From: Natrialba swarupiae
GTDB lineage: Archaea > Halobacteriota > Halobacteria > Halobacteriales > Natrialbaceae
DNA length: 64,000 nucleotides
Assembly (NCBI RefSeq): GCF_008245225.1
Contig: NZ_VTAW01000004.1
Coordinates: forward strand, 62,001 to 126,000
Direction: 5' to 3'
Below the pieces are notes generated by a model that was given only the letters and a program-made list of their open reading frames with translations, was not told the origin of the DNA and made no database searches. Positions 1-9,504 of the stretch are shown piece after piece. Both the position numbers and the translations under genes were made by a program. Numbering within the stretch: the first letter of the stretch is position 1; every line of letters begins with the position of its first letter.

Positions 1-132
1 CCGGTCGCCGGATGGCACAACCGCTCGGCGATCCGCGAAGCGACGTACGTCGTACACATCCCGCGCTCCCGCGAGTCCGTATCGTCCAGCGCGACGACGG
101 TCATCGTCGGTGGTTCGGTCGCGAAGACGTAA
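1..132 (+). CDS. 3' end of an unidentified gene (partial)
   Basis: Frame 1 is open from the window edge to a TAA at 130-132 and encodes 43 residues ending in VIVGGSVAKT. Third positions are mostly G or C, as in the real genes around it, which is why I read it as coding and not as a shadow frame. The start and most of the protein lie outside the window. The fragment carries no motif I recognise, so no function is proposed. It points the same way as the regulator at 287, which appears to have its own promoter. Confidence 0.5.
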   Translation, partial: PVAGWHNRSAIREATYVVHIPRSRESVSSSATTVIVGGSVAKT

Positions 133-189
133 CGCCTTTCGCACCGAGACGACGGTGCCCGCGACCCGAACGGTCCAGCCCGAAAGAAG

Positions 190-196
190 TATATAA
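190..196 (+). promoter_or_regulatory. TATA box candidate of the HTH regulator gene
   Basis: TATATAA in a short AT-rich stretch between the end of the upstream fragment (132) and the start codon at 287. If used, it would leave a leader of about 60-70 nt. A second AT-rich patch with a purine-rich run (TATAGGAGGAA) lies at 261-270 and could also matter. This is assignment by sequence only. Confidence 0.4.
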
Positions 197-286
197 CTGT
201 ATCCGTGCCTCGAGGCCGAAATTGCGATACAGCATCCGGGTCTCCTGGGGAAACACTGATATAGGAGGAATCGCTTACGTTTCCCT

Positions 287-1258
287 ATGTCTCGTTCCGC
301 ACTGGTCGGAAACGTAACCGCGATGTTAGAGGATGCGGGCTTCGTGGTGAGCGACCGGTGTGCGATCCGTCCGAAGAGTTTCGACGTCGCCGCACGGCGC
401 GGCGAGGATCTCATCCTCGTGAAAATCCTGGGGAACATCGACGCGTTCAACGAGGCGACCGGCCACGAGATGCGCCGGCTCGGCACGTACCTCCAGGCGA
501 CGCCACTGGTCATCGGCCTGCGCAGTCGCGACGAGGATCTCAAACCGGACGTGGTGTACTTCCGCCACGGCGTTCCCGTTTTCAGCCCCGATACGGCGTA
601 CAACCTGTTCATCGAGGACGTCCCGCCGCTGATCTACGCCGCCCCGGGCGGGCTCTACGTCAACATCGACGGCGACCTACTCGCCGACGAGCGCGAGGGT
701 CGCGACTGGAGTCTCGGTCGACTCGCGAACGAACTCGGCGTCTCTCGACGGACCGTCTCGAAGTACGAAGACGGAATGAACGCCTCCGTCGAGATCGCGA
801 TGGCGCTGCAGGAACTGTTCAACGCGCCGCTGACCAATCCCGTCGACGTCCTCGAGGGAGCCGACGACGTCCACGAGACCGAGGCGACTCCCGACGATCC
901 GGAAGCGGACCCGGACGACGAACAGGTCGTCACCGTGCTTACCCGGGCCGGCTACAGCGTTCACCCGACCGTCAGGTCGCCGTTCAAGGCAATCAGCCGG
1001 GACGAGGAAGACGTCGACGAGTCGGTCGTCCTCACCGGCCACTCGGAGTTTACCAAGACCGCCGAAAAACGCGCCCGCATCATGAGTTCGATCAGTCGGG
1101 TCACCCGAACGCGGTCGGTGTACGTCGTCGACCGCGCGAAACGCGACGCCGTCGACGGCACCGCACTCATCGAGCGCGAGGAACTCGAGCAGTTCCGCGA
1201 CGCCGACGACCTCCGGGACGTCATCCGGGAGCGCGCCGAGCGCGAAGAAGCGGTCTGA
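287..1258 (+). CDS. HTH-domain transcriptional regulator (COG1395-type)
   Basis: Predicted DNA-binding regulator of 323 residues. The first ~130 residues form an alpha/beta region of the kind found in archaeal COG1395 proteins. A clear Cro/C1-type helix-turn-helix follows around residues 140-185 ([20 protein letters not shown]), with the [10 protein letters not shown] recognition helix. After an acidic linker (~195-215) comes a second alpha/beta domain that recalls nuclease-fold ligand domains. The length and order match the archaeal family usually annotated as 'putative HTH-type transcriptional regulatory protein'. ATG at 287 is the first start after the promoter region. Family assignment is firm; the target genes cannot be told from the sequence. 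Confidence 0.85.
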   Translation: MSRSALVGNVTAMLEDAGFVVSDRCAIRPKSFDVAARRGEDLILVKILGNIDAFNEATGHEMRRLGTYLQATPLVIGLRSRDEDLKPDVVYFRHGVPVFSPDTAYNLFIEDVPPLIYAAPGGLYVNIDGDLLADEREGRDWSLGRLANELGVSRRTVSKYEDGMNASVEIAMALQELFNAPLTNPVDVLEGADDVHETEATPDDPEADPDDEQVVTVLTRAGYSVHPTVRSPFKAISRDEEDVDESVVLTGHSEFTKTAEKRARIMSSISRVTRTRSVYVVDRAKRDAVDGTALIEREELEQFRDADDLRDVIRERAEREEAV

Positions 1259-1403
1259 CGCCCCGCAGTTTCCCGGTTTTCAGTTGCGTGGCTACGTCGT
1301 CGACGATTTCACTGGTACCCGGGGTTGCAGTTTGTACACCCTTCAGAAACTCGAGTCACTGCCGCTGCGAATGCCGGTACCGGGGTCGCAATCGATATCG
1401 GTG

Positions 1404-1649
1404 TTAGGCGTACGTCTCTTCGAGGTACTCGACGATATCGTCGCTCTCGGGCATCCCTTCGACGTCGTTTGCTTCGTCAGTGATAACCGGGACGCCCGTC
1501 TGTCCGCTCACGCGCTCGACTTCCGTCCGATCGCCGTGTGAGCGAGGGACTTCGATCACGTCGTACTCGAGGTCGAGTTCCTCGAGTTTCGAGCGGACTT
1601 TCGCACAGAACGGACAGCCGGGGAGGTCGTACATCGTGATATCTGCCAT
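1404..1649 (-). CDS. glutaredoxin-family protein
   Basis: Small thiol-disulfide oxidoreductase of 81 residues with a thioredoxin fold. The N-terminal strand runs into a C12-P-F-C15 active site, and the cis-proline loop is at G52-V-P54, both diagnostic of glutaredoxin/NrdH-like proteins. Haloarchaea generally use gamma-glutamylcysteine and not glutathione, so the physiological reductant is probably different from the bacterial textbook case. It is transcribed separately from the purine permease at 1719. No signal peptide, so cytoplasmic. Confidence 0.9.
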   Translation of the reverse strand: MADITMYDLPGCPFCAKVRSKLEELDLEYDVIEVPRSHGDRTEVERVSGQTGVPVITDEANDVEGMPESDDIVEYLEETYA

Positions 1650-1718
1650 AGGACGTGGTAGCTCGCTGAAACCTAAGAGCGCATCGGTCGGCGTCGAAAG
1701 CCGGCTGTCGTGTCTCGA

Positions 1719-3200
1719 TCAGAAGACGACCATTCCAGCCTCGACGGCGAAGTAGACGACGAAGTAGGCGACGAACGCGACCGCGAGAACCCACTGGCCG
1801 AGCGAGACGTCTCGGGCGTCGCCGGTCGCGGCTTTGACCAGCGGATAGCTGATGATCCCCGCCGCGAGGCCGTTTGCGATCGACGTAGTCAGCGGCATCA
1901 CCGTGATCGTCAACCCGGCGCTGATCGCCCACGCGGGATCCTGCCAGTCGATGTCGGCGACGCCCTGTAACATGATGATGCCGACGACGACCAGCGCGAG
2001 GTAGGTCGCGTACTGCGGGATCGCCTGGACGATCGGAACGATCAGCAACGCGAGGAAGAACAGTATACCCACGACGAGTGCGGTAAACCCGGTACGGCCG
2101 CCCTCTTCGATCCCGGTCGAGGATTCGATGTACGTCGTGACGGTCGAGGTTCCGATCATCGCACCGATGGTGGTGCCGACTGCGTCGGCCATCAGTGGCT
2201 TCTCGACGTCGGGGAGGTCACCCTCCTCGTCGAGGAAGCCGGCGATCTGAGAGACGCCGATGAGCGTCCCCGCGGTGTCGAAGAAGTCGACGAAGAAGAA
2301 CGTGAAGACGACCAGAACGAAGATGATCGGATCGTCGGTGATCATGCCGAGTCCCTCGACGAAGCCCCAGAACAGCGGCGTGAAGTCGTACTGGACGGAG
2401 AGAAGCATCGAGAGGATCCCGTCGTTCGTCGCCTGTTCGTAGGATCCGGGGGGCGTGAGAACGCCCGGCGTGACGATTCCGGCGAGCGTGAGCCCCCAGC
2501 CCGCGATCGCGGTCGTCACGATACCGATCACGATCGATCCGCGAACGCCGCGTGCGTACAACAGCAGTGTCAGGAACAGACCGGCCAGCGAGAGCGCCGC
2601 GACGGGACTCTCGAGGACGTTACCGAGCGTAACGAGGGTCGCGTCGTAGGGGACGACGACCTGCATCTCCTGTAGCCCGAGAAACAGCAAGAAGACACCG
2701 ATACCGGCCCCGACGGCGAACTTCACGGGTTCGGGAAACAGTTCGATGATGTACTTTCGGGCACCAACCGCGGTCAGCGCGATGAAGATGATCCCCTCGA
2801 CGAAGACGGCGGCGAGTGCGAGTTGCCACGGAACGCCGAGGATGACGACCACGGTGAACGTAAAGAAGGCGTTCAACCCCATTCCCGGCGCTAGTCCGAA
2901 CGGCCGGTTGGCATACAGCGCCATCACCAGTATCGCGACGATCGACGCGAGGATGGTGACGACGGTGAGCATCTGGACGACCTCGGCACCGGTGTAGGCC
3001 GTCCCGTTTATCACCGTCTCTGACTCGAACTCACCGGTCTCGTGGTTGAAGAGGATCGCATTGCTCAGGATCGCCGGATTGACGACGATGATGTACGCCA
3101 TCGCCAGAAACGTCGTCACGCCCGCGAGCGTCTCCCGCCCGTAATCTGTGCTGTACTCGTCGAACCCGAAGTAGTTCGCGATCGGATCGGATGCCCCCAT
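1719..3200 (-). CDS. NCS2-family purine (adenine/guanine-type) permease
   Basis: Integral membrane transporter of 493 residues with about 12-14 hydrophobic segments. The AzgA/PbuG branch of NCS2 is indicated by the conserved block around residues 300-370: FVDFFDTAGTLIG, then the TSTVTTYIESSTG stretch that contributes to the nucleobase site. Likely role: proton-coupled uptake of adenine, guanine or hypoxanthine. Substrate choice cannot be settled by reading alone. The N-terminus (YFGFDEYSTDYGRE) is typical of the branch, supporting the ATG at 3200. A TATA box lies about 35 nt upstream, which suggests a very short leader. Confidence 0.92.
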   Translation of the reverse strand: MGASDPIANYFGFDEYSTDYGRETLAGVTTFLAMAYIIVVNPAILSNAILFNHETGEFESETVINGTAYTGAEVVQMLTVVTILASIVAILVMALYANRPFGLAPGMGLNAFFTFTVVVILGVPWQLALAAVFVEGIIFIALTAVGARKYIIELFPEPVKFAVGAGIGVFLLFLGLQEMQVVVPYDATLVTLGNVLESPVAALSLAGLFLTLLLYARGVRGSIVIGIVTTAIAGWGLTLAGIVTPGVLTPPGSYEQATNDGILSMLLSVQYDFTPLFWGFVEGLGMITDDPIIFVLVVFTFFFVDFFDTAGTLIGVSQIAGFLDEEGDLPDVEKPLMADAVGTTIGAMIGTSTVTTYIESSTGIEEGGRTGFTALVVGILFFLALLIVPIVQAIPQYATYLALVVVGIIMLQGVADIDWQDPAWAISAGLTITVMPLTTSIANGLAAGIISYPLVKAATGDARDVSLGQWVLAVAFVAYFVVYFAVEAGMVVF

Positions 3201-3231
3201 GTTGGATGCTCGAGCATAGATAGAGTGACGG

Positions 3232-3239
3232 TTTAAAAG
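3232..3239 (-). promoter_or_regulatory. TATA box of the purine permease gene
   Basis: On the minus strand this reads TTTTAAAC, 32-39 nt before the start codon at 3200, where an archaeal TATA box is expected for a leaderless or nearly leaderless transcript. The rest of 3240-3469 holds nothing else recognisable. Confidence 0.5.
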
Positions 3240-3469
3240 TTTTTGTCCTGGCTCCGGTTTCGGTATACAAGCACGTGAATATATGCGGGTGTGTGAACAC
3301 CTCGGCCGGTGGCCGTGGCCCGATCGTGTCGGTCGTCACGACCGGTCCGAGGATGGATGATACTGACGGGTTGGTTCGCCCTTCGAACCGAACTGTCACA
3401 GGAGTTCGATCGTGGTAACTTCCCTCGGAACCGGAGCGTACTTTTCCCGCAGTTCCGTTCGACGAGACG

Positions 3470-3880
3470 ATGACCGAGAAGTTCACCGTCGAGGTTCCGC
3501 TCAGATACCGCGACCTCGACCCGTTCGACCACGTCAATCACGCCGTTTACGTGAGTTACCTCGAGGCGGCCCGCGTCGCATACATGGACGAGTTGTTCGA
3601 TCTCGCCGAGGACGACCTCCCGTTCGTCGTCGCGAACCTCGAGATCTCCTACGAGCAGCCGATCACGCTCGGGGACGAGCCGGTCGTCGCCATCTGGGTT
3701 TCCGAACTGGGGAAGACGAGCTGTACGATGGACTACGAGATCCGCGTCGACGGTGACGTCGTCTCGACCGCCCAGACGGTGATGGTTTACGTCGATCCCG
3801 AGACGAACCGGTCGGTGCCATACCCCGACGACGTTCGAAGCCGGATCGCCGAGTACGAGGGACTCGAGTCGGACGTCTGA
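3470..3880 (+). CDS. acyl-CoA thioesterase (4HBT hotdog fold)
   Basis: Hotdog-fold thioesterase of 136 residues. The signature block LDPFDHVNHAVYVSYLE (residues 16-32) holds the catalytic aspartate (D17) and the HVN helix start of the 4-hydroxybenzoyl-CoA thioesterase family. It should hydrolyse an acyl-CoA in the cytoplasm; chain length and partner are unknown. Full length for the family. It stands alone on the plus strand, facing the convergent methyltransferase gene at 3938. Confidence 0.9.
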   Translation: MTEKFTVEVPLRYRDLDPFDHVNHAVYVSYLEAARVAYMDELFDLAEDDLPFVVANLEISYEQPITLGDEPVVAIWVSELGKTSCTMDYEIRVDGDVVSTAQTVMVYVDPETNRSVPYPDDVRSRIAEYEGLESDV

Positions 3881-3937
3881 GATGGCCTGTTGTACGAGAC
3901 GATTCGCGTCGCTTCCACACCAATCTCACCGAACCCG

Positions 3938-4714
3938 CTACTCCGAGTCCGGTAGTCGTCCGCCGGTGAGCCGAACGACCCCGAAGACGTGCGTTTCGTC
4001 GGCGACGGCGACCGATCGTTCACGGAGGCGAGCGTGTGCGGCGTCGATCCGCTCGTCGAGACGGAGGTGGGGATCGTCCTCGTACCGGAGCTTCGCCGTC
4101 GGCGGCGTCGAGAGAACGACGATCGTCCTGAAGACGGCGTTGACCGGCGGCGCGTACCACTCGTCGCTTCGGGCGGCGTTCGCGAGGACGACGTGACCGC
4201 CCGGTCGGACGAACTCACACCAGTCGTCGACCGCGCCCGCGGGGTCCTCGAGCATGCCGACGACGAACGTCGCCAGAACCGCGTCGATCGGGCCTGGATC
4301 GACGCCAGCGACCTCCACGTCGCTTCGCCCGGTGTCGTCCACCGAAGCCTCGTCGTCGCTGGCCGCCGAACGGTCGCTCGAGGGAAGCGGCGGCGTCGTC
4401 GCGTCGGCGCGAAGGACGTGGACGTTGTCGTACGCAGCGGTCGCCTCCCGCGCCCGCTCGAGGACGGGACCGGTGAAGTCGATTCCAACTACCGTCCCCT
4501 CGGGACCGACCCGCTCGCGTAGGTACGGCAGGTTCGCGCCCGTCCCACAGCCCATCTCGACGACGGTGTCGCCGGGCTCGAGTTGACAGGCAGCAGCCAC
4601 CCGCCGACGGAGACGTTGGATCCCCGGCGTCCGTCGGGCGATCACGTCGTAGGGAGTTGCCCAGCGGCCGTAGAACTCCTGTGCGCCTTCCGTAGTCATC
4701 GATTCGAGAGTCAT
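3938..4714 (-). CDS. class I SAM-dependent methyltransferase
   Basis: Protein of 258 residues with a Rossmann-type methyltransferase core. Motif I is VVEMGCGTG near residue 55, followed by GTVVGIDFTGPVLERA, with an acidic residue at the ribose-binding position. Motif IV/V region DAVLATFVVGMLEDP lies around 145 and VRPGGHVVLANA around 170. The order resembles UbiE/methyltransferase-11 enzymes. An acidic serine-rich insert sits near 110-135. The substrate is unknown. ATG at 4714 is 17 nt after the stop of the HTH-ThiN gene, so the two are probably cotranscribed; an internal ATG at 4699 is an alternative start. Confidence 0.85.
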   Translation of the reverse strand: MTLESMTTEGAQEFYGRWATPYDVIARRTPGIQRLRRRVAAACQLEPGDTVVEMGCGTGANLPYLRERVGPEGTVVGIDFTGPVLERAREATAAYDNVHVLRADATTPPLPSSDRSAASDDEASVDDTGRSDVEVAGVDPGPIDAVLATFVVGMLEDPAGAVDDWCEFVRPGGHVVLANAARSDEWYAPPVNAVFRTIVVLSTPPTAKLRYEDDPHLRLDERIDAAHARLRERSVAVADETHVFGVVRLTGGRLPDSE

Positions 4715-4731
4715 GTGTTACTCGGTCCGTC

Positions 4732-5631
4732 TCAGGAGAGCGACCGGACGTCGTCGGCGACCGACTCGGCGTCCGAACCGAGCACGTAGATCAGCGGCTC
4801 GATTCCCATCCCGCCGGTCTGGTAGAGCACCGTCGCGTCTGGCTCGTCGTCGATCGCGGCGGCGACGCTCGAGGCGATGTCTTCAGACTCGTCGAACTCG
4901 GCGGCGACGTGGCCGCGTTCCTCGAGTGCCCCGAGCAGTTCGCGGTCGTAGGTGACGTTGATCGCCGCCGAGACCTCCGCGCCGCGGGATCTCGCTGCGA
5001 GCAACACGGTCGCGACGTGCTCGGAGACGCCGAACTCCGGGCTCGCCGGTACCGTCGTTTGCCCTTTGACGTCGAAGATTCGGCCCGGAACGCCGGCGAC
5101 GTCGTCGACGTCCTCTGCGCCCGGCGTGCAGGCGACCAGGTTCGAGCCGACGGCGGGGATCAACGTCGTAAAGCCGCTCGCGTTCTCCAGAATGCGCAGT
5201 CCCCGTCGGAGCGACGAGAGCACGCGCTCGCTCGTCCGGAGCTCGTTCTCCGGGTCGTGGACACGAAAGCTCGCGTCGTGTTCTCCGAGCTGGGGGACGG
5301 CCTCCTCGTGGAGCTGTGCGAGCAGGTCCCCGCCCCCCTCGAGTTCTCGAATGAGAATTTCGATCTCGATCAACGCTCGAACGGGTGTCACGTCACCGGC
5401 CGCCAGCCCGTCTGCGAGTTCCTCGACGAGAGCTTCGACTCGTTCGTCCGAGACAACCCGATCGTTGGTCGTCACGTCGCCGTGGGCGTACTTCGAGACG
5501 GCACTCTGGCTGATCCCGAGCATCTCTGCGACTTCGCTCTGGGTGAGTCCCCGCTCGCGGAGCGCTGCGGCCAGCATCGAGCGCACCGTCGGCAGGAACT
5601 CGTCGACGACGATCTCTTCGACGAATTGCAT
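4732..5631 (-). CDS. HTH-ThiN protein (ThiR-like regulator of thiamine metabolism)
   Basis: Protein of 299 residues joining an N-terminal helix-turn-helix (about 22-55: LRERGLTQSEVAEMLGISQS, then AVSKYAHGD) to a C-terminal ThiN domain (about 125-295). ThiN is the archaeal thiamine-phosphate synthase fold. The HTH-ThiN arrangement without a ThiD kinase is what has been proposed for the archaeal repressor ThiR, in which ThiN senses thiamine phosphate. Residues aligned with the ThiN active site (PGRIFDVKG and FGVSEHVA with its histidine) are kept, so residual catalysis cannot be excluded. No other thiamine gene is in the window, so the targets would be elsewhere. Confidence 0.82.
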   Translation of the reverse strand: MQFVEEIVVDEFLPTVRSMLAAALRERGLTQSEVAEMLGISQSAVSKYAHGDVTTNDRVVSDERVEALVEELADGLAAGDVTPVRALIEIEILIRELEGGGDLLAQLHEEAVPQLGEHDASFRVHDPENELRTSERVLSSLRRGLRILENASGFTTLIPAVGSNLVACTPGAEDVDDVAGVPGRIFDVKGQTTVPASPEFGVSEHVATVLLAARSRGAEVSAAINVTYDRELLGALEERGHVAAEFDESEDIASSVAAAIDDEPDATVLYQTGGMGIEPLIYVLGSDAESVADDVRSLS

Positions 5632-5745
5632 CTCTTACCGGTGCCTACGGCCTCACCGGGAATAACTTGTGGGTCCGTCGGTCTCTCCGCCGAAACGGAC
5701 CCTCGTGCTGGCCCGCGACGCTGATCACCCTCGAGATTCGACGAG

Positions 5746-6348
5746 TTACTCTTCGCGCTCGAGTTGGTCGCCGCCGAACTCGTCGTCGCTCTGGATGCGC
5801 GAGGCCTGTGGACCATCCTGGTCTTGGTACTTCGATCCGCGCTCGCTCCCGTAGGGCCGCTCGGCTTCGGTTTTGAGCTCGGTAAAGGTGAGCTGTGAGA
5901 TGCGCATACCCGGCGTCAGGGCGACTGGGGCAGTTCCGAGATTCGACAGCTCGAGGGTGATCTGACCCCGATACCCGGGATCGCAGAGCCCCGCAGTTGC
6001 ATGCACGACGACGGCGAGGCGTCCCAGCGACGACCGTCCCTCGACGTGGGCGATCAGGTCCGGCGGAATCTCGACCCGTTCGTACGTCGTCCCGAGGACG
6101 AAATCGCCCGGATGCAGGATGAAATCGTCGCCCTCCTCGACGACCGTCTCGGTCACGTATTCGTCGACTTCCCGTTCCGAGTTCGGATGGATACAGGGGA
6201 TGTTCGTCCGCTGGAACTCGAGGAACTCCCGGCCCAGTCGGAGGTCGACGCTCGCCGGCTGGATCTGTAACTCGAGGTCGTCTACGGGATCGACGACGAG
6301 ATCGCCGTCCTCGAGGCGCTTCAGGATGTCCGCGTCGGAGAGGATCAT
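5746..6348 (-). CDS. dcd: dCTP deaminase
   Basis: Nucleotide-pool enzyme of 200 residues that deaminates dCTP to dUTP for dTTP synthesis. The family blocks are present: N-terminal [41 protein letters not shown], the active-site stretch [12 protein letters not shown], and [19 protein letters not shown]. The frame is open a further 180 nt upstream, but homology begins at the ATG at 6348, which fixes the start. No dUTPase-specific motif is obvious, so a bifunctional DCD-DUT activity is possible but not shown. Confidence 0.95.
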   Translation of the reverse strand: MILSDADILKRLEDGDLVVDPVDDLELQIQPASVDLRLGREFLEFQRTNIPCIHPNSEREVDEYVTETVVEEGDDFILHPGDFVLGTTYERVEIPPDLIAHVEGRSSLGRLAVVVHATAGLCDPGYRGQITLELSNLGTAPVALTPGMRISQLTFTELKTEAERPYGSERGSKYQDQDGPQASRIQSDDEFGGDQLEREE

Positions 6349-6490
6349 TAGGCGGTCAGTGGAATCGGGCCGTCGTAAAACCCCACGAAACGTTGTGGCC
6401 CGCGACCGGCGTCCCAATCGACAGTCCCCGACGGGGTAGCCCGCGAGTCGGATCACCGGGATTATACTCGACGGCCGCGTCCGTTCGGCC

Positions 6491-6829
6491 ATGAAACAGG
6501 CCATCGTCGCCCGAACCGATATCGGCATGGGCCAGGGGAAACTCGCCGCACAGGTCGCTCACGCGTCGCTGTCCGCATACGAGAACGCCGACAGCCAGCT
6601 TCGAGACCAGTGGAAACGCGGCGGGCAGAAGAAAGTCGTCCTCAAAGGCGAAAGCGAGCGAGAGCTCCACGAACTCGCGGCGATCGCCGACAGCGAGGGC
6701 ATTCCACACGCCGTCGTCCGCGACGCCGGACACACCCAACTCGAGCCCGGCACCGTGACCACGCTGGCCGTCGGCCCGGCGGCGGACGACCGGGTCGATC
6801 GGGTTACGGGCGATCTCGCCCTGTTCTGA
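6491..6829 (+). CDS. pth2: peptidyl-tRNA hydrolase, archaeal/eukaryotic type
   Basis: Pth2 of 112 residues, which frees tRNA from prematurely released peptidyl-tRNA. The conserved start [20 protein letters not shown], the AHASL helix, and the C-terminal [18 protein letters not shown] block are all there. Length is normal. It is transcribed divergently from dcd, with about 140 nt between the start codons. Confidence 0.96.
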   Translation: MKQAIVARTDIGMGQGKLAAQVAHASLSAYENADSQLRDQWKRGGQKKVVLKGESERELHELAAIADSEGIPHAVVRDAGHTQLEPGTVTTLAVGPAADDRVDRVTGDLALF

Positions 6830-6871
6830 CTCCCGGAAATCGAAGACGATTATCGGTTCGAAAACACTCGA

Positions 6872-7246
6872 TTAGGCGTCTGCGTGCTCCGTAAGACGGA
6901 GGTACGGTGTGATTACACACCGATCGACCGCGAGCTCGACGAGTTCTTCCGACTCGTCGTAGCGTACGACTCCGAGTCCGGTCAGCCGTGGCAGGTGATT
7001 GTGGTAGAGATCGGTCAGAATCCGCTCGTATCGATCGTAGGAGGGTTCTCCCTCCTTCAGTGCGATATACTCGGCGAGGTCACCGATCGGAATCGCCGCC
7101 GGCTTCTGTCTGAGATACGCGAGGGCGTACTGACGGCGCTTTGCAGAGAAGATGCCGAACATATCCGTCGCATCGATCTGGGGTGTGTCTGTCTCTCCAC
7201 CGTTGGGATTGCGTGTCTGTGGCTTCATGGTCTCTCCGTACTTCAC
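6872..7246 (-). CDS. DUF7344-like haloarchaeal winged-helix protein
   Basis: Protein of 124 residues with the order typical of haloarchaeal DUF7344: a short polar N-terminus, then FGIFSAKRRQYALAYLRQ, a helix ending in AEYIALKEG, YDRYERILTDLYHNHLPRL, and GVVRYDE. This is a winged-helix-like fold in which the YHNHLPRL helix is the hallmark. Such proteins are abundant in haloarchaea and are presumed to be DNA-binding or interaction domains. No ligand or target is known. ATG at 7228 (MKPQTRN) is an alternative start. The gene converges on pth2 and stands alone. Confidence 0.8.
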   Translation of the reverse strand: MKYGETMKPQTRNPNGGETDTPQIDATDMFGIFSAKRRQYALAYLRQKPAAIPIGDLAEYIALKEGEPSYDRYERILTDLYHNHLPRLTGLGVVRYDESEELVELAVDRCVITPYLRLTEHADA

Positions 7247-7390
7247 CTACACGGCTCCCGGATACCGACAACTCTCGCGTTCCGACTTCAGCAGAGTACA
7301 GTTCTGGCTAGTCCGCAACGCTCATAATCTTTTCCCCACTTCGCTGGCTGGAATATACACATCAGTTGTTCTGAGTGACACTCGTTCGTG

Positions 7391-7612
7391 TTATTCTTCG
7401 AGAAACTGTGGTTCGAACTCCCCGTTCGTTTTCGTCGGTCGCTTTTCGACCGTGACGAGCCAGTCGGGAGCGCCCGAGACGGGTGTCGCGATCTCCCAGG
7501 TCGCCTCGATGCTGGCGCCTCGAGCGAACGCCGTGGTGACGAGCTGTTCTAGTTCCGTTTCGAAGGCGGTCGTCGCTTCAGTTCGGTTCGTCCGAGTGGG
7601 GTTCGAATCCAT
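7391..7612 (-). CDS. small conserved-type haloarchaeal protein, function unknown
   Basis: Acidic protein of 73 residues with a predicted helix (TTAFETELEQLVTTAFARGA) followed by two strands (ASIEATWEIAT, PDWLVTVEKRP). There are no cysteines or catalytic motifs. Codon usage matches the neighbouring genes, and a compact helix-strand-strand fold argues for a real gene. I do not recognise the family well enough to name it. It lies alone between the DUF7344-like gene and truD, 228 nt before the latter. Confidence 0.6.
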   Translation of the reverse strand: MDSNPTRTNRTEATTAFETELEQLVTTAFARGASIEATWEIATPVSGAPDWLVTVEKRPTKTNGEFEPQFLEE

Positions 7613-7840
7613 GATAGCACGAGTCGATCGAGACCGGTTCGATCTCGTGACGTCCGGAAGTCAGCAGCGATAATAACCGTGTCGGCGCGCCAAACTCGAC
7701 TGTCGGCGGCTGATACGGCCCGTCGACTCCGTCTCCGATCTGACCCCGATCGACCTGTGGATAAGCCATGACGCGCCAGAGCGCGTCCGGTCGGCCCGAA
7801 CCGCCGACTCTTTGCGCCGGCGGCCCGGAGTGTCCCACGA

Positions 7841-9202
7841 ATGCGCCCGGCACATCCCACAGAGCAGGCCGTCGGCATGCACTACTACGTCAGTGACGCC
7901 GACGGCGTCGGCGGCCGCTTGCGCGAGGACGACGAACAGTTTCGGGTGCGCGAACTCGAGCGCTTCGAAACGGAACCGATCGACGCCCCGACCGACGCCT
8001 ACCCCCACCTCGTCTTCCGGGCGACCCTTCGCGGCTGGGATACGAACGACTTCGCCGCTCGCCTCTCCGACGCGCTGGGCATCTCCCGTGAGCGGGTCAA
8101 CTGGGCCGGTACCAAGGACAAATACGCCGTGACGACACAGCTGTTCTCGGTCTACGGCGCCGATCCCGAGGAGCTCCCCGACGTCGACGGCGCGGATCTC
8201 GAGGTGCTCGGACGCGCCGGGCGAAACCTCGAGTTCGGCGACCTGGCGGGCAACGCCTTCACGCTTGTCGTTACCGATCTCGACCGTCCCGATAACGCCG
8301 CGGAAATTACTGAGGAATTGGCAGCGTTCGGCGACCTCGAGGACGCTTCCGGTTCCGAGGACGCAGCGGGAACGTCCGTCGGCGTCCCCAACTTCTTCGG
8401 CCAGCAGCGCTTCGGCAGTCGCCGGCCCGTCACCCACGAGGTCGGCCTCGAGATCGTCCGCGACGACTGGGAGGGCGCGGTGATGGCGTATCTGGGTCGT
8501 CCGACCGAGGCCGAACCCGAGGGGACACAGGAGGCCAGAACGTTCGTCGAGGAAACGCGTGACTGGCAAGAGGCCCTCGAGCGGTTTCCCAACCGTCTGC
8601 GGTACGAACGCTCGATGCTGCACGAACTCGCCGAGTGCGACGGCGAACCCGGTCCCGACGACTTTCGAGCCGCACTCGAGCGCGTCCCCTCGAATCTCCA
8701 GCGGCTGTTCGTCCACGCCGCCCAGTCCTACGCGTTCAACCTGATGCTCTCCGAGCGTCTCGAGCGCGGGCTGCCGTTCGACGAACCCGTCGCGGGGGAC
8801 GTCGTCTGCTTCGCCGACACCGACGCCCCCGACGGACTCGAGATGCCCGATACGGACCGTCTCCAGCGAGTCGACGAGCGTCGCCTGCGTTCAGTCACGC
8901 GCCACTGCGAGCGCGGCCGGGCGTTCGTCACCGCGCCGCTCGTGGGGACCGAGACTGAACTCGCCGACGGCGAGCAAGGCGAAATCGAGCGGAATGTGCT
9001 CGCGGACCTCGACCTCGGGCCCGCCGATTTCGATCTCCCTGGCGAGTTCTACTCCAGTGGGACCCGCCGGGCGATCCTGGTTCGGACCGACCTCGATATC
9101 GAGACCGAGCCGCTGTCGCTGTCCTTTGCGCTCCCGAAGGGGTCGTACGCGACCGTGGTTGCCCGGGAGTATCTGAAGGTCGACCCCGTTTCGCTCGGCT
9201 GA
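7841..9202 (+). CDS. truD: tRNA pseudouridine(13) synthase TruD
   Basis: TruD of 453 residues converts U13 of tRNA to pseudouridine. The catalytic block [14 protein letters not shown], with the catalytic aspartate at about D93, and the [19 protein letters not shown] block near 180 are unmistakable. The TRUD insertion domain lies around 230-380, and the protein ends with [20 protein letters not shown]. Length is normal for archaea. ATG at 7841 gives the typical [22 protein letters not shown]-terminus. Monocistronic. Confidence 0.96.
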   Translation: MRPAHPTEQAVGMHYYVSDADGVGGRLREDDEQFRVRELERFETEPIDAPTDAYPHLVFRATLRGWDTNDFAARLSDALGISRERVNWAGTKDKYAVTTQLFSVYGADPEELPDVDGADLEVLGRAGRNLEFGDLAGNAFTLVVTDLDRPDNAAEITEELAAFGDLEDASGSEDAAGTSVGVPNFFGQQRFGSRRPVTHEVGLEIVRDDWEGAVMAYLGRPTEAEPEGTQEARTFVEETRDWQEALERFPNRLRYERSMLHELAECDGEPGPDDFRAALERVPSNLQRLFVHAAQSYAFNLMLSERLERGLPFDEPVAGDVVCFADTDAPDGLEMPDTDRLQRVDERRLRSVTRHCERGRAFVTAPLVGTETELADGEQGEIERNVLADLDLGPADFDLPGEFYSSGTRRAILVRTDLDIETEPLSLSFALPKGSYATVVAREYLKVDPVSLG

Positions 9203-9504
9203 TCTCGCGCTCGCGTCGTCGACCTCTCGAATCGAAGAGTTCGGCTCGGCGATCGCCTCGAGCGAGACGCGCCGTCGCGACTGGTTGGGTTCGTAGCCGG
9301 TGTCTTCATACGAGGCCGGTACAAAGGCCGGTATAAATAGATGGGAGGACTCTGCCAGTCGACCTGTGACACCAGCCATCGCCCGAGTCGCCGACCACCC
9401 TGCCGTACGGACCGCTATGTCTCAGTCCCGGTCGGTCGCAGACCGGCGAGCGGTCGACTGGGAGTCAGCCATCGCAGACCCGCTCACACGCCGGCGAGTA
9501 ACCG
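9203..9504 (+). promoter_or_regulatory. upstream region of the receiver/PAS kinase gene
   Basis: About 300 nt without a gene. A TATA-like TATAAATA at 9332-9339 follows a short direct repeat (AGGCCGGTACAA, AGGCCGGTATAA). If this is the promoter, the kinase mRNA has a leader of roughly 140 nt. The kinase frame has a TAA two codons before its ATG, so no upstream extension is possible. Nothing else was recognised here. Confidence 0.4.

Noticed and set aside
12-317. 101-codon plus-strand frame at the window start
   Set aside because: Arginine-rich, no domain pattern, and it overlaps both the better-supported frame 1 fragment and the regulator start.
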